Both the position numbers and the translations under genes were made by a program. Source: Streptomyces sp. NBC_00258 (GTDB lineage Bacteria > Actinomycetota > Actinomycetes > Streptomycetales > Streptomycetaceae). From it: a stretch of DNA of 64,000 nt. Shown here one piece after another: positions 23,795 to 31,108 of this stretch (its first letter is position 1; each line of letters starts with the position of its first letter). The stretch spans positions 8,308,001-8,372,000 of the forward strand of contig NZ_CP108081.1 of NCBI RefSeq assembly GCF_036182465.1, given 5' to 3'. The notes under the pieces are model-generated. The model saw only the letters and a list, made by a program, of their open reading frames with translations, was not told the DNA's origin and did not search any database.

Positions 23795-25912
23795 ATGGCC
23801 GAGGATGCGCACGGTGCGAACGACACGAGCGGCACGAACACACCGAAGGCGGCCCGCCACACCCGGGATCATTCGCGCGGTGCAGGCGCCGGTCAGGAGC
23901 ATCCGAAGGGCGGCGTCCTCGTCTCGATCGGGGCCCTGCTCCTCGGACTGCTGCTGGCCGCGCTCGACCAGACGATCGTGTCGACCGCGCTGCCGACCAT
24001 CGTCAGCGACCTGGGTGGTCTCGATCACCTGTCGTGGGTCGTCACCGCGTATCTCCTCGCCTCCACGGCCGCCACCCCGCTCTGGGGCAAGCTCGGTGAC
24101 CAGTACGGACGCAAGAAACTGTTCCAGACCGCCATCGTGATCTTCCTGATCGGCTCCGCGCTGTGCGGTATGGCGCAGAACATGCCCCAGCTGATCGCCT
24201 TCCGCGCCCTCCAGGGCCTCGGCGGCGGCGGGCTCATCGTGCTGTCGATGGCGATCGTCGGCGACATCGTCTCGCCCCGCGAACGGGGCAAGTACCAGGG
24301 CCTGTTCGGCGCGGTCTTCGGCGCGAGCAGTGTCCTCGGCCCGCTGCTCGGCGGGCTGTTCACCCAGCACCTGAGCTGGCGCTGGGTCTTCTACATCAAC
24401 CTCCCCGTCGGGATCGTCGCGCTCGCCGTCATCGCGACCGTCCTGCGCATCCCGGTCCGCGCCCAGAAACACACGATCGACTACCTCGGTACGTTCCTCA
24501 TCGCGGCCGTCGCCACCTGCCTGGTCCTCGTCGCCTCGCTCGGCGGCAGCACCTGGGCCTGGGGCTCGGCGCAGATCGTCGGCCTCGCCGTGCTGGGTGC
24601 CGTCCTGGCCGTGGCCTTCGTGGCCGTCGAACAGCGGGCCGCCGAACCCGTACTGCCCCTGAAGCTGTTCCGGATCCGCACCTTCACCCTCGCCGCCGCG
24701 ATCAGCTTCATCGTCGGCTTCGCGATGTTCGGCGCGATGACGTACCTCCCGACCTTCCTCCAGGTCGTCCACGGGATCTCGCCCACCATGTCGGGCGTGC
24801 ACATGCTGCCGATGGTGGCCGGGCTGCTCGTCTCCTCGACCGTCTCCGGCCAGATCGTCAGCCGCACGGGCCGCTGGAAGGTGTTTCCCATCGCCGGTAC
24901 GGGCGTCACCGCGCTCGGTCTGCTGCTCCTGCACCAGCTCGACGAGAACAGCTCCGCGGCCGAGATGAGCTCGTACCTCCTCGTGTTCGGCCTGGGGCTC
25001 GGCCTGGTCATGCAGGTCCTCGTGCTGATCGTGCAGAACGCCGTCTCGTACGAGGACCTCGGCGTCGCCACCTCCGGCGCCACGTTCTTCCGCTCCATCG
25101 GTGCCTCGTTCGGCGTCGCCATCTTCGGCACGGTCTTCGCGAGCCGGCTGGGCAGCGAACTGACCTCCGCGCTCCGGGGGCAGGACCTCCCGCCGAGCCT
25201 CGGTGTGGACGCGCTGAAGTCCGACCCGAAGATCATCTCCGACCTCCCGGCCGCACTCCGGCCGCCCGTCGTCGAGGCGTACTCCACGTCCATCACGGAC
25301 GTCTTCCTGTACGCGGCCCCGGTCGCCCTCGCCGGCTTCGCGCTCGCCTGGTTCCTGCGCGAGGACAGGCTGCGCGCCTCGGTGACGGCACCCGACGCCA
25401 CCCAGACACTGGCCAGCAACCCCGTGGAGCGCTCCTCGTACGACGAGGTGTGCCGCGCGCTGTCCGTGCTCGGCACCCGTGAGGGGCGGCGCGAGATCTA
25501 CAAGAAGATCACCGCCCGCGCCGGGTACGACCTGCTGCCCGCCACGAGCTGGCTCCTGCTGCGGATCAGGCGCTACGGCTGGGCCGAGCCGGCCGTCCTC
25601 GCCGAGCGCAGCGCGGTGCCCCTGCACGTCGTCATCGCGGCCGCCCGCCAGGTCGAGGAACGGCGGCTCGCCGTACGGGAGGGCCTCGACCTCGTCCTGA
25701 CCGACCAGGGCCGCGAGGCGGCCGAGAAGCTGTCCAAGGCCCGCGAGGAGTCCCTCGCCGAGCTCCTGGGCGACTGGTGGGGCCCGGACCGCCCCACCGA
25801 CCTGGTCAGCCTCGTCGAGGAACTCAACGCCGAGATGTGCGGCTCCAACCAGGAACGCCCCCACAACGGAACCGTGCCGAAGCCGACCGGCAGGGTGTGG
25901 CTCACGAAGTGA
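23795..25912 (+). CDS. MFS multidrug exporter (DHA2/EmrB type) with C-terminal winged-helix-like domain
   Basis: The 705-residue protein carries a 14-helix DHA2/QacA-EmrB transporter (about residues 45-540) with motif A-like GKLGDQYGRKKLF near residue 108, motif C-like VLGPLLGGLFTQH near residue 184, and the LDQTIVSTALPTIVSDLGG opening. It should export drugs or toxic metabolites by proton antiport. After the last helix it has about 160 extra residues: a helical region (SSYDEVCRALSVLG) followed by a MarR-like winged-helix pattern (AEPAVLAERSAVPLHVV..RQVEERRLAVREG..LVLTDQGREAAEKL). This is unusual for the family and suggests built-in sensing or DNA/RNA contact. ATG 23795 follows GGGAGGT. Confidence 0.85.
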   Translation: MAEDAHGANDTSGTNTPKAARHTRDHSRGAGAGQEHPKGGVLVSIGALLLGLLLAALDQTIVSTALPTIVSDLGGLDHLSWVVTAYLLASTAATPLWGKLGDQYGRKKLFQTAIVIFLIGSALCGMAQNMPQLIAFRALQGLGGGGLIVLSMAIVGDIVSPRERGKYQGLFGAVFGASSVLGPLLGGLFTQHLSWRWVFYINLPVGIVALAVIATVLRIPVRAQKHTIDYLGTFLIAAVATCLVLVASLGGSTWAWGSAQIVGLAVLGAVLAVAFVAVEQRAAEPVLPLKLFRIRTFTLAAAISFIVGFAMFGAMTYLPTFLQVVHGISPTMSGVHMLPMVAGLLVSSTVSGQIVSRTGRWKVFPIAGTGVTALGLLLLHQLDENSSAAEMSSYLLVFGLGLGLVMQVLVLIVQNAVSYEDLGVATSGATFFRSIGASFGVAIFGTVFASRLGSELTSALRGQDLPPSLGVDALKSDPKIISDLPAALRPPVVEAYSTSITDVFLYAAPVALAGFALAWFLREDRLRASVTAPDATQTLASNPVERSSYDEVCRALSVLGTREGRREIYKKITARAGYDLLPATSWLLLRIRRYGWAEPAVLAERSAVPLHVVIAAARQVEERRLAVREGLDLVLTDQGREAAEKLSKAREESLAELLGDWWGPDRPTDLVSLVEELNAEMCGSNQERPHNGTVPKPTGRVWLTK

Positions 25913-25961
25913 ACCCGGGGCTCCCCGGCGGATGACGCGCGAGCCATGATGGGCGGGCGGC

Positions 25962-26498
25962 TCAGGCGGTGAGCCTCTTGGCGAACCAGTGCTCGGCGTA
26001 CAGGCCGTCGTTGTACGCCTCGGTCTCCGCGTAGCCGTGCCGGGCGTACAGCGCCCGCGCCTCCACCAGGTCGCCCCGGGTGTCGAGGACCAGCCGCCCG
26101 GCCCCGAGTGCCCGGGCCGCCGCCTCGGCAGCCCCGAGGAGGACGGCACCGCCGCCCTTGCCCCGCAGATCCCCGCGTACGAAGACACGCTTGAGTTCGC
26201 CCGTCGTCGCGTCGCGGAGCCGTACGCCCGCCATGCCCGCCGCCTCGCCGTCGTGCCGCGCGACGAGCAACACCCCGCCGGGCGGGGTGAATTCGGCTCC
26301 GGTGTCGGCGGCGATCTCGCGTTTCAGCTCGGCGGGGTCGGTGTCGTGCCCGCGGTGCAGCCGGTACCAGCGGTCGCTGACCTCCGTGTAGTACGCCCGC
26401 CAGAGGGCGACCGCGGCCGGCGAGTCGAAGGGCTCGGGGGCGACGGTCCAGGGCGCCGGCTCACCGGGCGTACGTGTCTTCATGGCGGGCATTGTCAC
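25962..26498 (-). CDS. GNAT family N-acetyltransferase
   Basis: This 178-residue protein is a typical single-domain GNAT: VLLVARHDGEAAGMAGVRLR strand, AELKR-type helix before it, TGELKRVFVRGDLRGKGGGA acetyl-CoA loop (about 107-126) and a C-terminal GYAETEAYND. It probably acetylates an amine-containing small molecule. Three in-frame ATG codons (26498, 26492, 26483) are possible; none has a strong ribosome binding site, so the start is uncertain by five residues. It is convergent with the MFS gene. Confidence 0.8.
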   Translation of the reverse strand: MTMPAMKTRTPGEPAPWTVAPEPFDSPAAVALWRAYYTEVSDRWYRLHRGHDTDPAELKREIAADTGAEFTPPGGVLLVARHDGEAAGMAGVRLRDATTGELKRVFVRGDLRGKGGGAVLLGAAEAAARALGAGRLVLDTRGDLVEARALYARHGYAETEAYNDGLYAEHWFAKRLTA

Positions 26499-26537
26499 GA
26501 GGACCCGTAGGCCGTCCGCAAGCGAATTACCGCCGGC

Positions 26538-27167
26538 TCACCCGGTGGCCTGCTTGAGGGCCCGCAGGTGGATGTGGGTGACCTCGGGGGAGTCGACGAC
26601 GTCGGCCTTCTCCCACTCGATGTGGTCCGTGCCCAGGTTGTCGAAGAGCCGGGTGCCGGCGCAGGTGAGGACCGGGACGACGTGGAGGAGGAGTTCGTCG
26701 AGGAGGCCGGCGCGGATGAACTGCTGGATCAGGTTCGCGCCGCCCGCCAGGGAGACGTCCTTGTCGCCCGCGGCCTCACGGGCCAGGGCGAGGGCGTGCT
26801 CGGGGCCCTCGGTGACGAAGTGGTAGCTCGTGCCGCCCTCCTTCACCACGGTCTCGCGGAGGTGGTGGGTGACGACGTACACCGGCAGGTGGAACGGCGG
26901 CTCGTCGCCCCAGGGCACCTCGCCGCTGACGAACATGCCGTGGCCCATGACCACCGCGCCCGACCGGGCGACCCACTCGGCCACCACGTCGTTGTCCCGG
27001 CCCTCCGTCCCGCCCTTCTGCCCCTGCATCTCGCGGAACGCGCGCAGTCCGTACACCCAGCGGTGCAGACGTTCGCCGCCTATGCCGAGCGGGTGCTCGG
27101 CCCCTGCGTCGGGGCCGGTGATGTATCCGTCGAGCGACATGCCGATCCGTGCGACGACCTTGCTCAT
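26538..27167 (-). CDS. Dihydrofolate reductase family protein (RibD C-terminal-like)
   Basis: This 209-residue protein has the RibD_C/DHFR-like fold: MSKVVARIGMSLDGYITGPD start, SGAVVMGHGMF near residue 71, VYVVTHHLRE, and the NADPH-loop-like SLAGGANLIQQFIRAGLLDE near residue 149. Proteins like this reduce pteridine- or pyrimidine-type substrates, and many stand-alone copies have no assigned substrate. ATG 27167 follows GAGGAGAACATC. Confidence 0.85.
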   Translation of the reverse strand: MSKVVARIGMSLDGYITGPDAGAEHPLGIGGERLHRWVYGLRAFREMQGQKGGTEGRDNDVVAEWVARSGAVVMGHGMFVSGEVPWGDEPPFHLPVYVVTHHLRETVVKEGGTSYHFVTEGPEHALALAREAAGDKDVSLAGGANLIQQFIRAGLLDELLLHVVPVLTCAGTRLFDNLGTDHIEWEKADVVDSPEVTHIHLRALKQATG

Positions 27168-27356
27168 GATGTTCTCCTCGGTATCAGGAGGCGCCCCTGT
27201 GCCGCCCCTCACTCGTGCTCTCACCCATGCGTCGAACGAGGGACGCCGTAATCGACACGCTGCCGCACGGATGTCGCGAGCGCTGTTTGGGGAGCGCTGC
27301 GCGGGCAACCCGGCTGGGGAAGCGGCCCACTGGGCCCAGAACCCGGAAGGCATTCC

Positions 27357-28070
27357 ATGTCCACAGGCGTGATCATCCTTCTGATCGTGGTCGCGGTGGC
27401 TCTCGTGGCCGCCGTGGTCGCCCGGTCCGTGGCGGCCCGCGGGGCGGGCGGCGGGCGAGGTCTGAAGCGGCGCTTCGGGCCCGAGTACGACCGGGCCGTC
27501 GCCCGGCACGACGGCGACTCCAAGGCCGCCGAGCACGAACTCGAAGAGCGGGTGAAGCGGCACGGATCGCTGCGCGAGCAGCCGCTGGAGCCCTCGGCGC
27601 GGGAGCGGTACATGGTCCGCTGGACCGCCGTGCAGGAGCAGTTCGTCGACTCGCCGCGCGACGCCGTCGTCGAGGCGGACCGGCTCATCGCCGAGGTGGC
27701 CGGCGCCCGCGGATTCCCGGACGGCGGCAGTTACGACGAGCAGCTCGACGCGCTCTCCGTGCACCACGCGCACCACGTCCACGGCTTCCGGCGCGTCCAC
27801 CGGGCCGCGCACGCACCCACCGCCGGCTCCGGCGCGGGCGGGGCGGCGGCCGGTACGGAGGAACTGCGCGAGGCCCTCGTCGAGGCCCGCGCGCTCTTCC
27901 AGGACCTGACGGCCCCGGTCCGCGGGGAGCAGAAGGCGCTGTCCCGGGGGAAGAGCGAGCCCCGGGAGAAGACCGACGAAGCCCCCGAGACCACCCGAAC
28001 CGACAACAACTCCCGCGGCCGGCTGCACGCGCCGTGGGCACTCAACAGGCGCCATGTGAAGGGGAGTTGA
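27357..28070 (+). CDS. Membrane-anchored protein sharing a domain with its downstream neighbour
   Basis: The 237-residue protein has an N-terminal helix (VIILLIVVAVALVAAVVARS, residues 5-24) and a cytoplasmic domain of roughly 100 residues beginning RRFGPEYDRAVARHDGD, with WTAVQEQFVDSPRDAVVEAD near residues 88-107. The C-terminus is charged and disordered. The segment around FVDSPRDAVVEADRLIAEVA matches FIDGPRGSVEEADKVLQEVA in the next gene, so the two probably arose by duplication. The gap to that gene is five bases. This is a conserved actinobacterial type without known function. Confidence 0.7.
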   Translation: MSTGVIILLIVVAVALVAAVVARSVAARGAGGGRGLKRRFGPEYDRAVARHDGDSKAAEHELEERVKRHGSLREQPLEPSARERYMVRWTAVQEQFVDSPRDAVVEADRLIAEVAGARGFPDGGSYDEQLDALSVHHAHHVHGFRRVHRAAHAPTAGSGAGGAAAGTEELREALVEARALFQDLTAPVRGEQKALSRGKSEPREKTDEAPETTRTDNNSRGRLHAPWALNRRHVKGS

Positions 28071-28075
28071 GAGTC

Positions 28076-28891
28076 ATGCCGGACGACAACACGACGGCCG
28101 GGCCCCCGGCGGAACGGCGCGACGACAGGCCGACGCCTGCCGACCGGACCGAGGCACCTGACCGGACCGGTGCTCCCGACCGGCCGACGTCCTCCGACCG
28201 GCGGACGTCCCCGGACCGGCGGATATCCGCCGACCGGACCGGGGCATCCGACCGGGCCGAGAGCGCCGGGCCGACCGAGACACCCGACCGGACAGGGACA
28301 CCTGACCGGGCCGAGGCTGCCGGCCGGACCGGGACACTTGGCCGTACAGAGGCTGCCGGCCGGACCGGGACACCCGGTCGGACCGAGGCCATCGACCGGG
28401 CCGAGGCGCCCGGAAGGTCCGCCACCTCCGGAGGGGTCCTCGCTCCCGGCACCGGCTCAGGCACACCCGCCCCGTCAGGGGCGCGGGGAACTGCGCGACC
28501 GGCCCACGACGACCGGCACATGACCACGGCGGGAGGTTCCACGGCTCCTGAAGGCACGCCTGCCCCTGGCACTCACGGCAGGGCGACCCCCGAAACCGCC
28601 GGAGGCACCCGAGTCGGCGGACGCCTGATGTCCCCGGACGCGGGCGACAAGTGGACCCTCCAACTCCAGCACGCGGTGGCCGGCTTCATCGACGGCCCGC
28701 GCGGCTCGGTCGAGGAGGCCGACAAGGTCCTCCAGGAGGTCGCGGCACGCTTCACCGACGCCGTCACCGAGCGCCGCCGCACACTCCGTACGTCCTGGCA
28801 GACCACCGGCGAGGACAAGGCCGACACCGAACAACTGCGGCTGGTCCTACGGGACTACCGGGAACTGGCGGAACGGCTGCTGCGGCTCTGA
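28076..28891 (+). CDS. Repeat-rich protein with C-terminal domain paralogous to upstream gene
   Basis: The 271-residue product has an N-terminal half of 6-residue units (DRTGTP, DRTEAP, DRAEAA; about residues 23-117) coded by an 18-bp tandem repeat. A spacer follows that includes a copy of the Streptomyces interspersed repeat (SGARGTARPAHDD). The roughly 80-residue C-terminal helical domain (DKWTLQLQHAVAGFIDGPRG ... ELAERLLRL) resembles part of the preceding protein. ATG 28076 follows GGGGAG, five bases after the previous stop, so the pair is an operon. No signal peptide is visible. The function is unknown. Confidence 0.65.
   Translation: MPDDNTTAGPPAERRDDRPTPADRTEAPDRTGAPDRPTSSDRRTSPDRRISADRTGASDRAESAGPTETPDRTGTPDRAEAAGRTGTLGRTEAAGRTGTPGRTEAIDRAEAPGRSATSGGVLAPGTGSGTPAPSGARGTARPAHDDRHMTTAGGSTAPEGTPAPGTHGRATPETAGGTRVGGRLMSPDAGDKWTLQLQHAVAGFIDGPRGSVEEADKVLQEVAARFTDAVTERRRTLRTSWQTTGEDKADTEQLRLVLRDYRELAERLLRL
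28142..28425 (+). repeat. 18-bp in-frame tandem repeat, about 16 units
   Basis: The consensus unit GACCGGACCGGGACACCC codes for D-R-T-G-T-P, with units drifting to GRTEAA and DRAEAP. All units keep the reading frame. Confidence 0.8.
28475..28505 (+). repeat. Interspersed Streptomyces repeat, copy G, inside a gene
   Basis: TCAGGGGCGCGGGGAACTGC then GCGACCGGCCC is a near-perfect copy lying inside the repeat-rich gene and read in frame as SGARGTARPAH. Confidence 0.75.
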
Positions 28892-28912
28892 ACCCACATG
28901 CCTCCGTGAACG

Positions 28913-28976
28913 TACGTGCCTTCGCGAACCCACGTACCCTCGCGAACCCACGTACCCTCGCGAACTCCCGTACACC
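28913..28976. repeat. 18-bp tandem repeat after the paralogous pair
   Basis: Roughly three copies of CGCGAACCCACGTACCCT, with slight variation, are found in the intergenic space. Confidence 0.7.
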
Positions 28977-28994
28977 GTAGGCATCTTGCGCAGC

Positions 28995-29032
28995 GAGGCC
29001 CTGCCCCGGGCCATGTGCCGGGGCAGGGCCTC
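28995..29032. terminator. Bidirectional hairpin terminator
   Basis: GAGGCCCTGCCCCGG and CCGGGGCAGGGCCTC are a perfect 15-bp inverted repeat with an 8-base loop between convergent genes. Confidence 0.85.
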
Positions 29033-29086
29033 ACCCGTGCCCCGAGAGGGCGGCGCGGTCTCGACGAGGAGTAGTTCGGCGGGGCC

Positions 29087-29491
29087 TCAGCCGGCGCGCC
29101 GCTCCTGCCACTCGCGGACGATCTCCTCGACGTCGTACGGCTTGAGGCCCAGCGGCGGGCCCGGCGGCGGCTTGAACATCATCTCGCGGATCTTCTTGTT
29201 GATCTCCGTGACGATCCGCCGCACCGCCTGCTCCGACGGGGCCTTGGCTACCGCCTCAAGGGCGTCCTCGGCCTCCTTGCGGAGGGCCAGCGTCGGCGGC
29301 AGTACGGTCAGGCCCTCGCGGATCATCTTCTGCTTGATCCACCACAGTTCGTCGTACGACGTCTCGGGACCGCTCGTCAGCGGCTTGCCCATACCGGGGA
29401 GATCGGCGAACTCCCCACGGGCTTCCGCGTCGCGGATCTGCTTGTCGACCCAGGACTCGAAGCTGACACCAGGAGGCTTGCGCTCGGTCAT
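29087..29491 (-). CDS. DUF1992 (DnaJ subfamily C-like) protein
   Basis: This 134-residue protein has the DUF1992 pattern: SFESWVDKQIRDAEARGEF, LPGMGKPL, then DELWWIKQKMIREG and a late INKKIREMMFKPPPGP. The domain is shared with animal DNAJC28 but lacks a J domain here. Its function is unknown. CACAAT six bases before the start on the same strand suggests a leaderless transcript. It converges on the repeat-protein operon. Confidence 0.85.
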   Translation of the reverse strand: MTERKPPGVSFESWVDKQIRDAEARGEFADLPGMGKPLTSGPETSYDELWWIKQKMIREGLTVLPPTLALRKEAEDALEAVAKAPSEQAVRRIVTEINKKIREMMFKPPPGPPLGLKPYDVEEIVREWQERRAG

Positions 29492-29681
29492 GCGTCCATT
29501 GTGCCGGACGGTGTACGACCGCGCCGAGCGGTGCGGGACCGCTTCGAGCGGTGTGGGACTGCGCCGGACGGTGTGGGGCCTGGCGAATTATCATTCGGCG
29601 GCGACACCTCGCCGGGGCGTCAACCGCGTCCTGGCGCGGGACAATTGGAACGCGGGAACGCGCGGGAACGAAGGAGCACAC

Positions 29682-30080
29682 GTGCTCGAACTCACCATGG
29701 CCACGGTGTCCGGTACGGAAGCCGGCGCGACGGCCGGTATGCAGATGGCCGACGCTCCGAGCGAGCCGGGTGCCGTGCTGCGGGTGGGGCGGGACCGGGG
29801 CGTGTGCCGCCTCGCGACGCCCGACGACTGGCTGTTCGTCTCGCGGGTGCACCTGGAGTTCCTGTGCGGGCCCGAGGGGAGCTGGCAGGTGACCTGGCTG
29901 CGGGGCTCGCACGACGAGCCCTCGTCCGAGGTGCGGTTCACACTGGTCGGCGGGGCAGCCCCGCAGATCCTGCCGTACGGCGGGACGGCGAAGCTGCCCC
30001 TCGGAGGTTCCGGCGAACTGATCATCTACGACCGCACGGGGCCCCGCAGCGTCAACGTGGGCTTCTACCACGAGGTCTGA
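29682..30080 (+). CDS. Small FHA-like domain protein
   Basis: The 132-residue protein has an FHA-like core: GAVLRVGRDRGVCRLATPDD followed by LFVSRVHLEF, giving the G-R and S-R-x-H phosphothreonine-binding positions. Beta strands such as SWQVTWLRG and GELIIYDRTG follow. If real, it binds phosphothreonine peptides and works with Ser/Thr kinases, though no kinase lies beside it. GTG 29682 follows AAGGAG; the longer open frame to 28986 is non-coding in character. It stands alone between a DUF1992 gene and a methyltransferase. Confidence 0.65.
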   Translation: MLELTMATVSGTEAGATAGMQMADAPSEPGAVLRVGRDRGVCRLATPDDWLFVSRVHLEFLCGPEGSWQVTWLRGSHDEPSSEVRFTLVGGAAPQILPYGGTAKLPLGGSGELIIYDRTGPRSVNVGFYHEV

Positions 30081-30114
30081 CCCCTGAAGGCGGCTCGCAG
30101 AAGCACCGGAGGGG

Positions 30115-30795
30115 CTACGGCAGTACGCGCGCCAGCGCGAACCCGTCGTACCCCTTCGAGCCCACCGTCTGGATCGCCGTGGCGGTCAGCTTCGGATGCG
30201 TGGCGAACAGGTCGAGGGCCTCGCGGGTGCCCCGCACGCTCGGGTCGTCGCTGGTGGCGTCGGTGACGGCGCCCTCGCGGACGACGTTGTCGAGGATGAT
30301 CAGGCTGCCGGGGCGGGTGAGCTTGAGGGCCCACTCCACGTAGCGCGGGTTGTTGACCTTGTCCGCGTCGATGAAGACCAGGTCGAAGGGGGCCGTGTTC
30401 CCGTCGCCCTCGTCGGCCAGCTTCGCCAGGGAGTCGAGTGCCGGGCCCACCCGGACCTCGGTGATCTTGTCCAGGCCGGCCCGGGCGAGGTTGCGGCGGG
30501 CCACCTCGGCGTGTCGTTCGCTGTACTCCAGCGTGATCAGCCGGCCGTCCTGCGGGAGGGCGCGGGCCAGCCAGATGCTGCTGTAGCCGCCGAGCGTGCC
30601 GATCTCCAGGATGCGGGTCGCGCCCTGGATCACGGCGAGGAGGTGCAGCAGTTTGCCCTGCGGCGGGGCGACGTTGATGTGGGGCAGTCCGGCGGCGTCG
30701 CTGTCGCTCAGCGCGTCGGTCAGTGCGGCGTCCGGCGGGGCGAGGAGACCGGTGAAGTAGTCGTCCACGTCGTGCCAGAGCTGCGGCTCGGTCAT
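30115..30795 (-). CDS. Class I O-methyltransferase (family 3, CCoAOMT-like)
   Basis: This 226-residue protein has the Methyltransf_3 layout: RILEIGTLGGYSSIWLARAL (about 62-81) as the SAM motif, TLEYSERHAEVARRNLARAG, DLVFIDADKVNNPRYVEWAL (about 138-157) with the metal-binding Asp, and LIILDNVVREGAV. The family transfers methyl from SAM to catechol-like hydroxyls with a divalent metal. No natural substrate can be inferred from its neighbours. ATG 30795 follows GAAAGG. Confidence 0.9.
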   Translation of the reverse strand: MTEPQLWHDVDDYFTGLLAPPDAALTDALSDSDAAGLPHINVAPPQGKLLHLLAVIQGATRILEIGTLGGYSSIWLARALPQDGRLITLEYSERHAEVARRNLARAGLDKITEVRVGPALDSLAKLADEGDGNTAPFDLVFIDADKVNNPRYVEWALKLTRPGSLIILDNVVREGAVTDATSDDPSVRGTREALDLFATHPKLTATAIQTVGSKGYDGFALARVLP

Positions 30796-31108
30796 ACGGG
30801 TATACCTTTCGCCTGTCTACTTAGGTGCGCTAACTAGTTCCGTCGCTGAATATAGCCGGTTACCGGCAGGTTGGGTGGTTGTATTCCACTCACGGCGACT
30901 CGCGGAGGTCTCACGGCGACTTGCGAGGGAGCCTCACCGGCCGTACAACACCTCCATCCGGACAAAAGACTGAAGGACGTCAGGTGAAGAGGGGGTTGCC
31001 TGCGTCTCACGGCGGGGGGAGTGCGAGCCTCTTAGGATTCGAACAGGAAACAGACGCACCAGACCCATGGGACACCGGGGACGAACGGGGCGGGAGGGCC
31101 GACGGCGC

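Noticed and set aside
30818..30836. Iron-box-like CTTAGGTGCGCTAACTAG before the O-methyltransferase
   Set aside because: It is one base short of the 19-bp DtxR/IdeR spacing and has mismatches; not enough to call.
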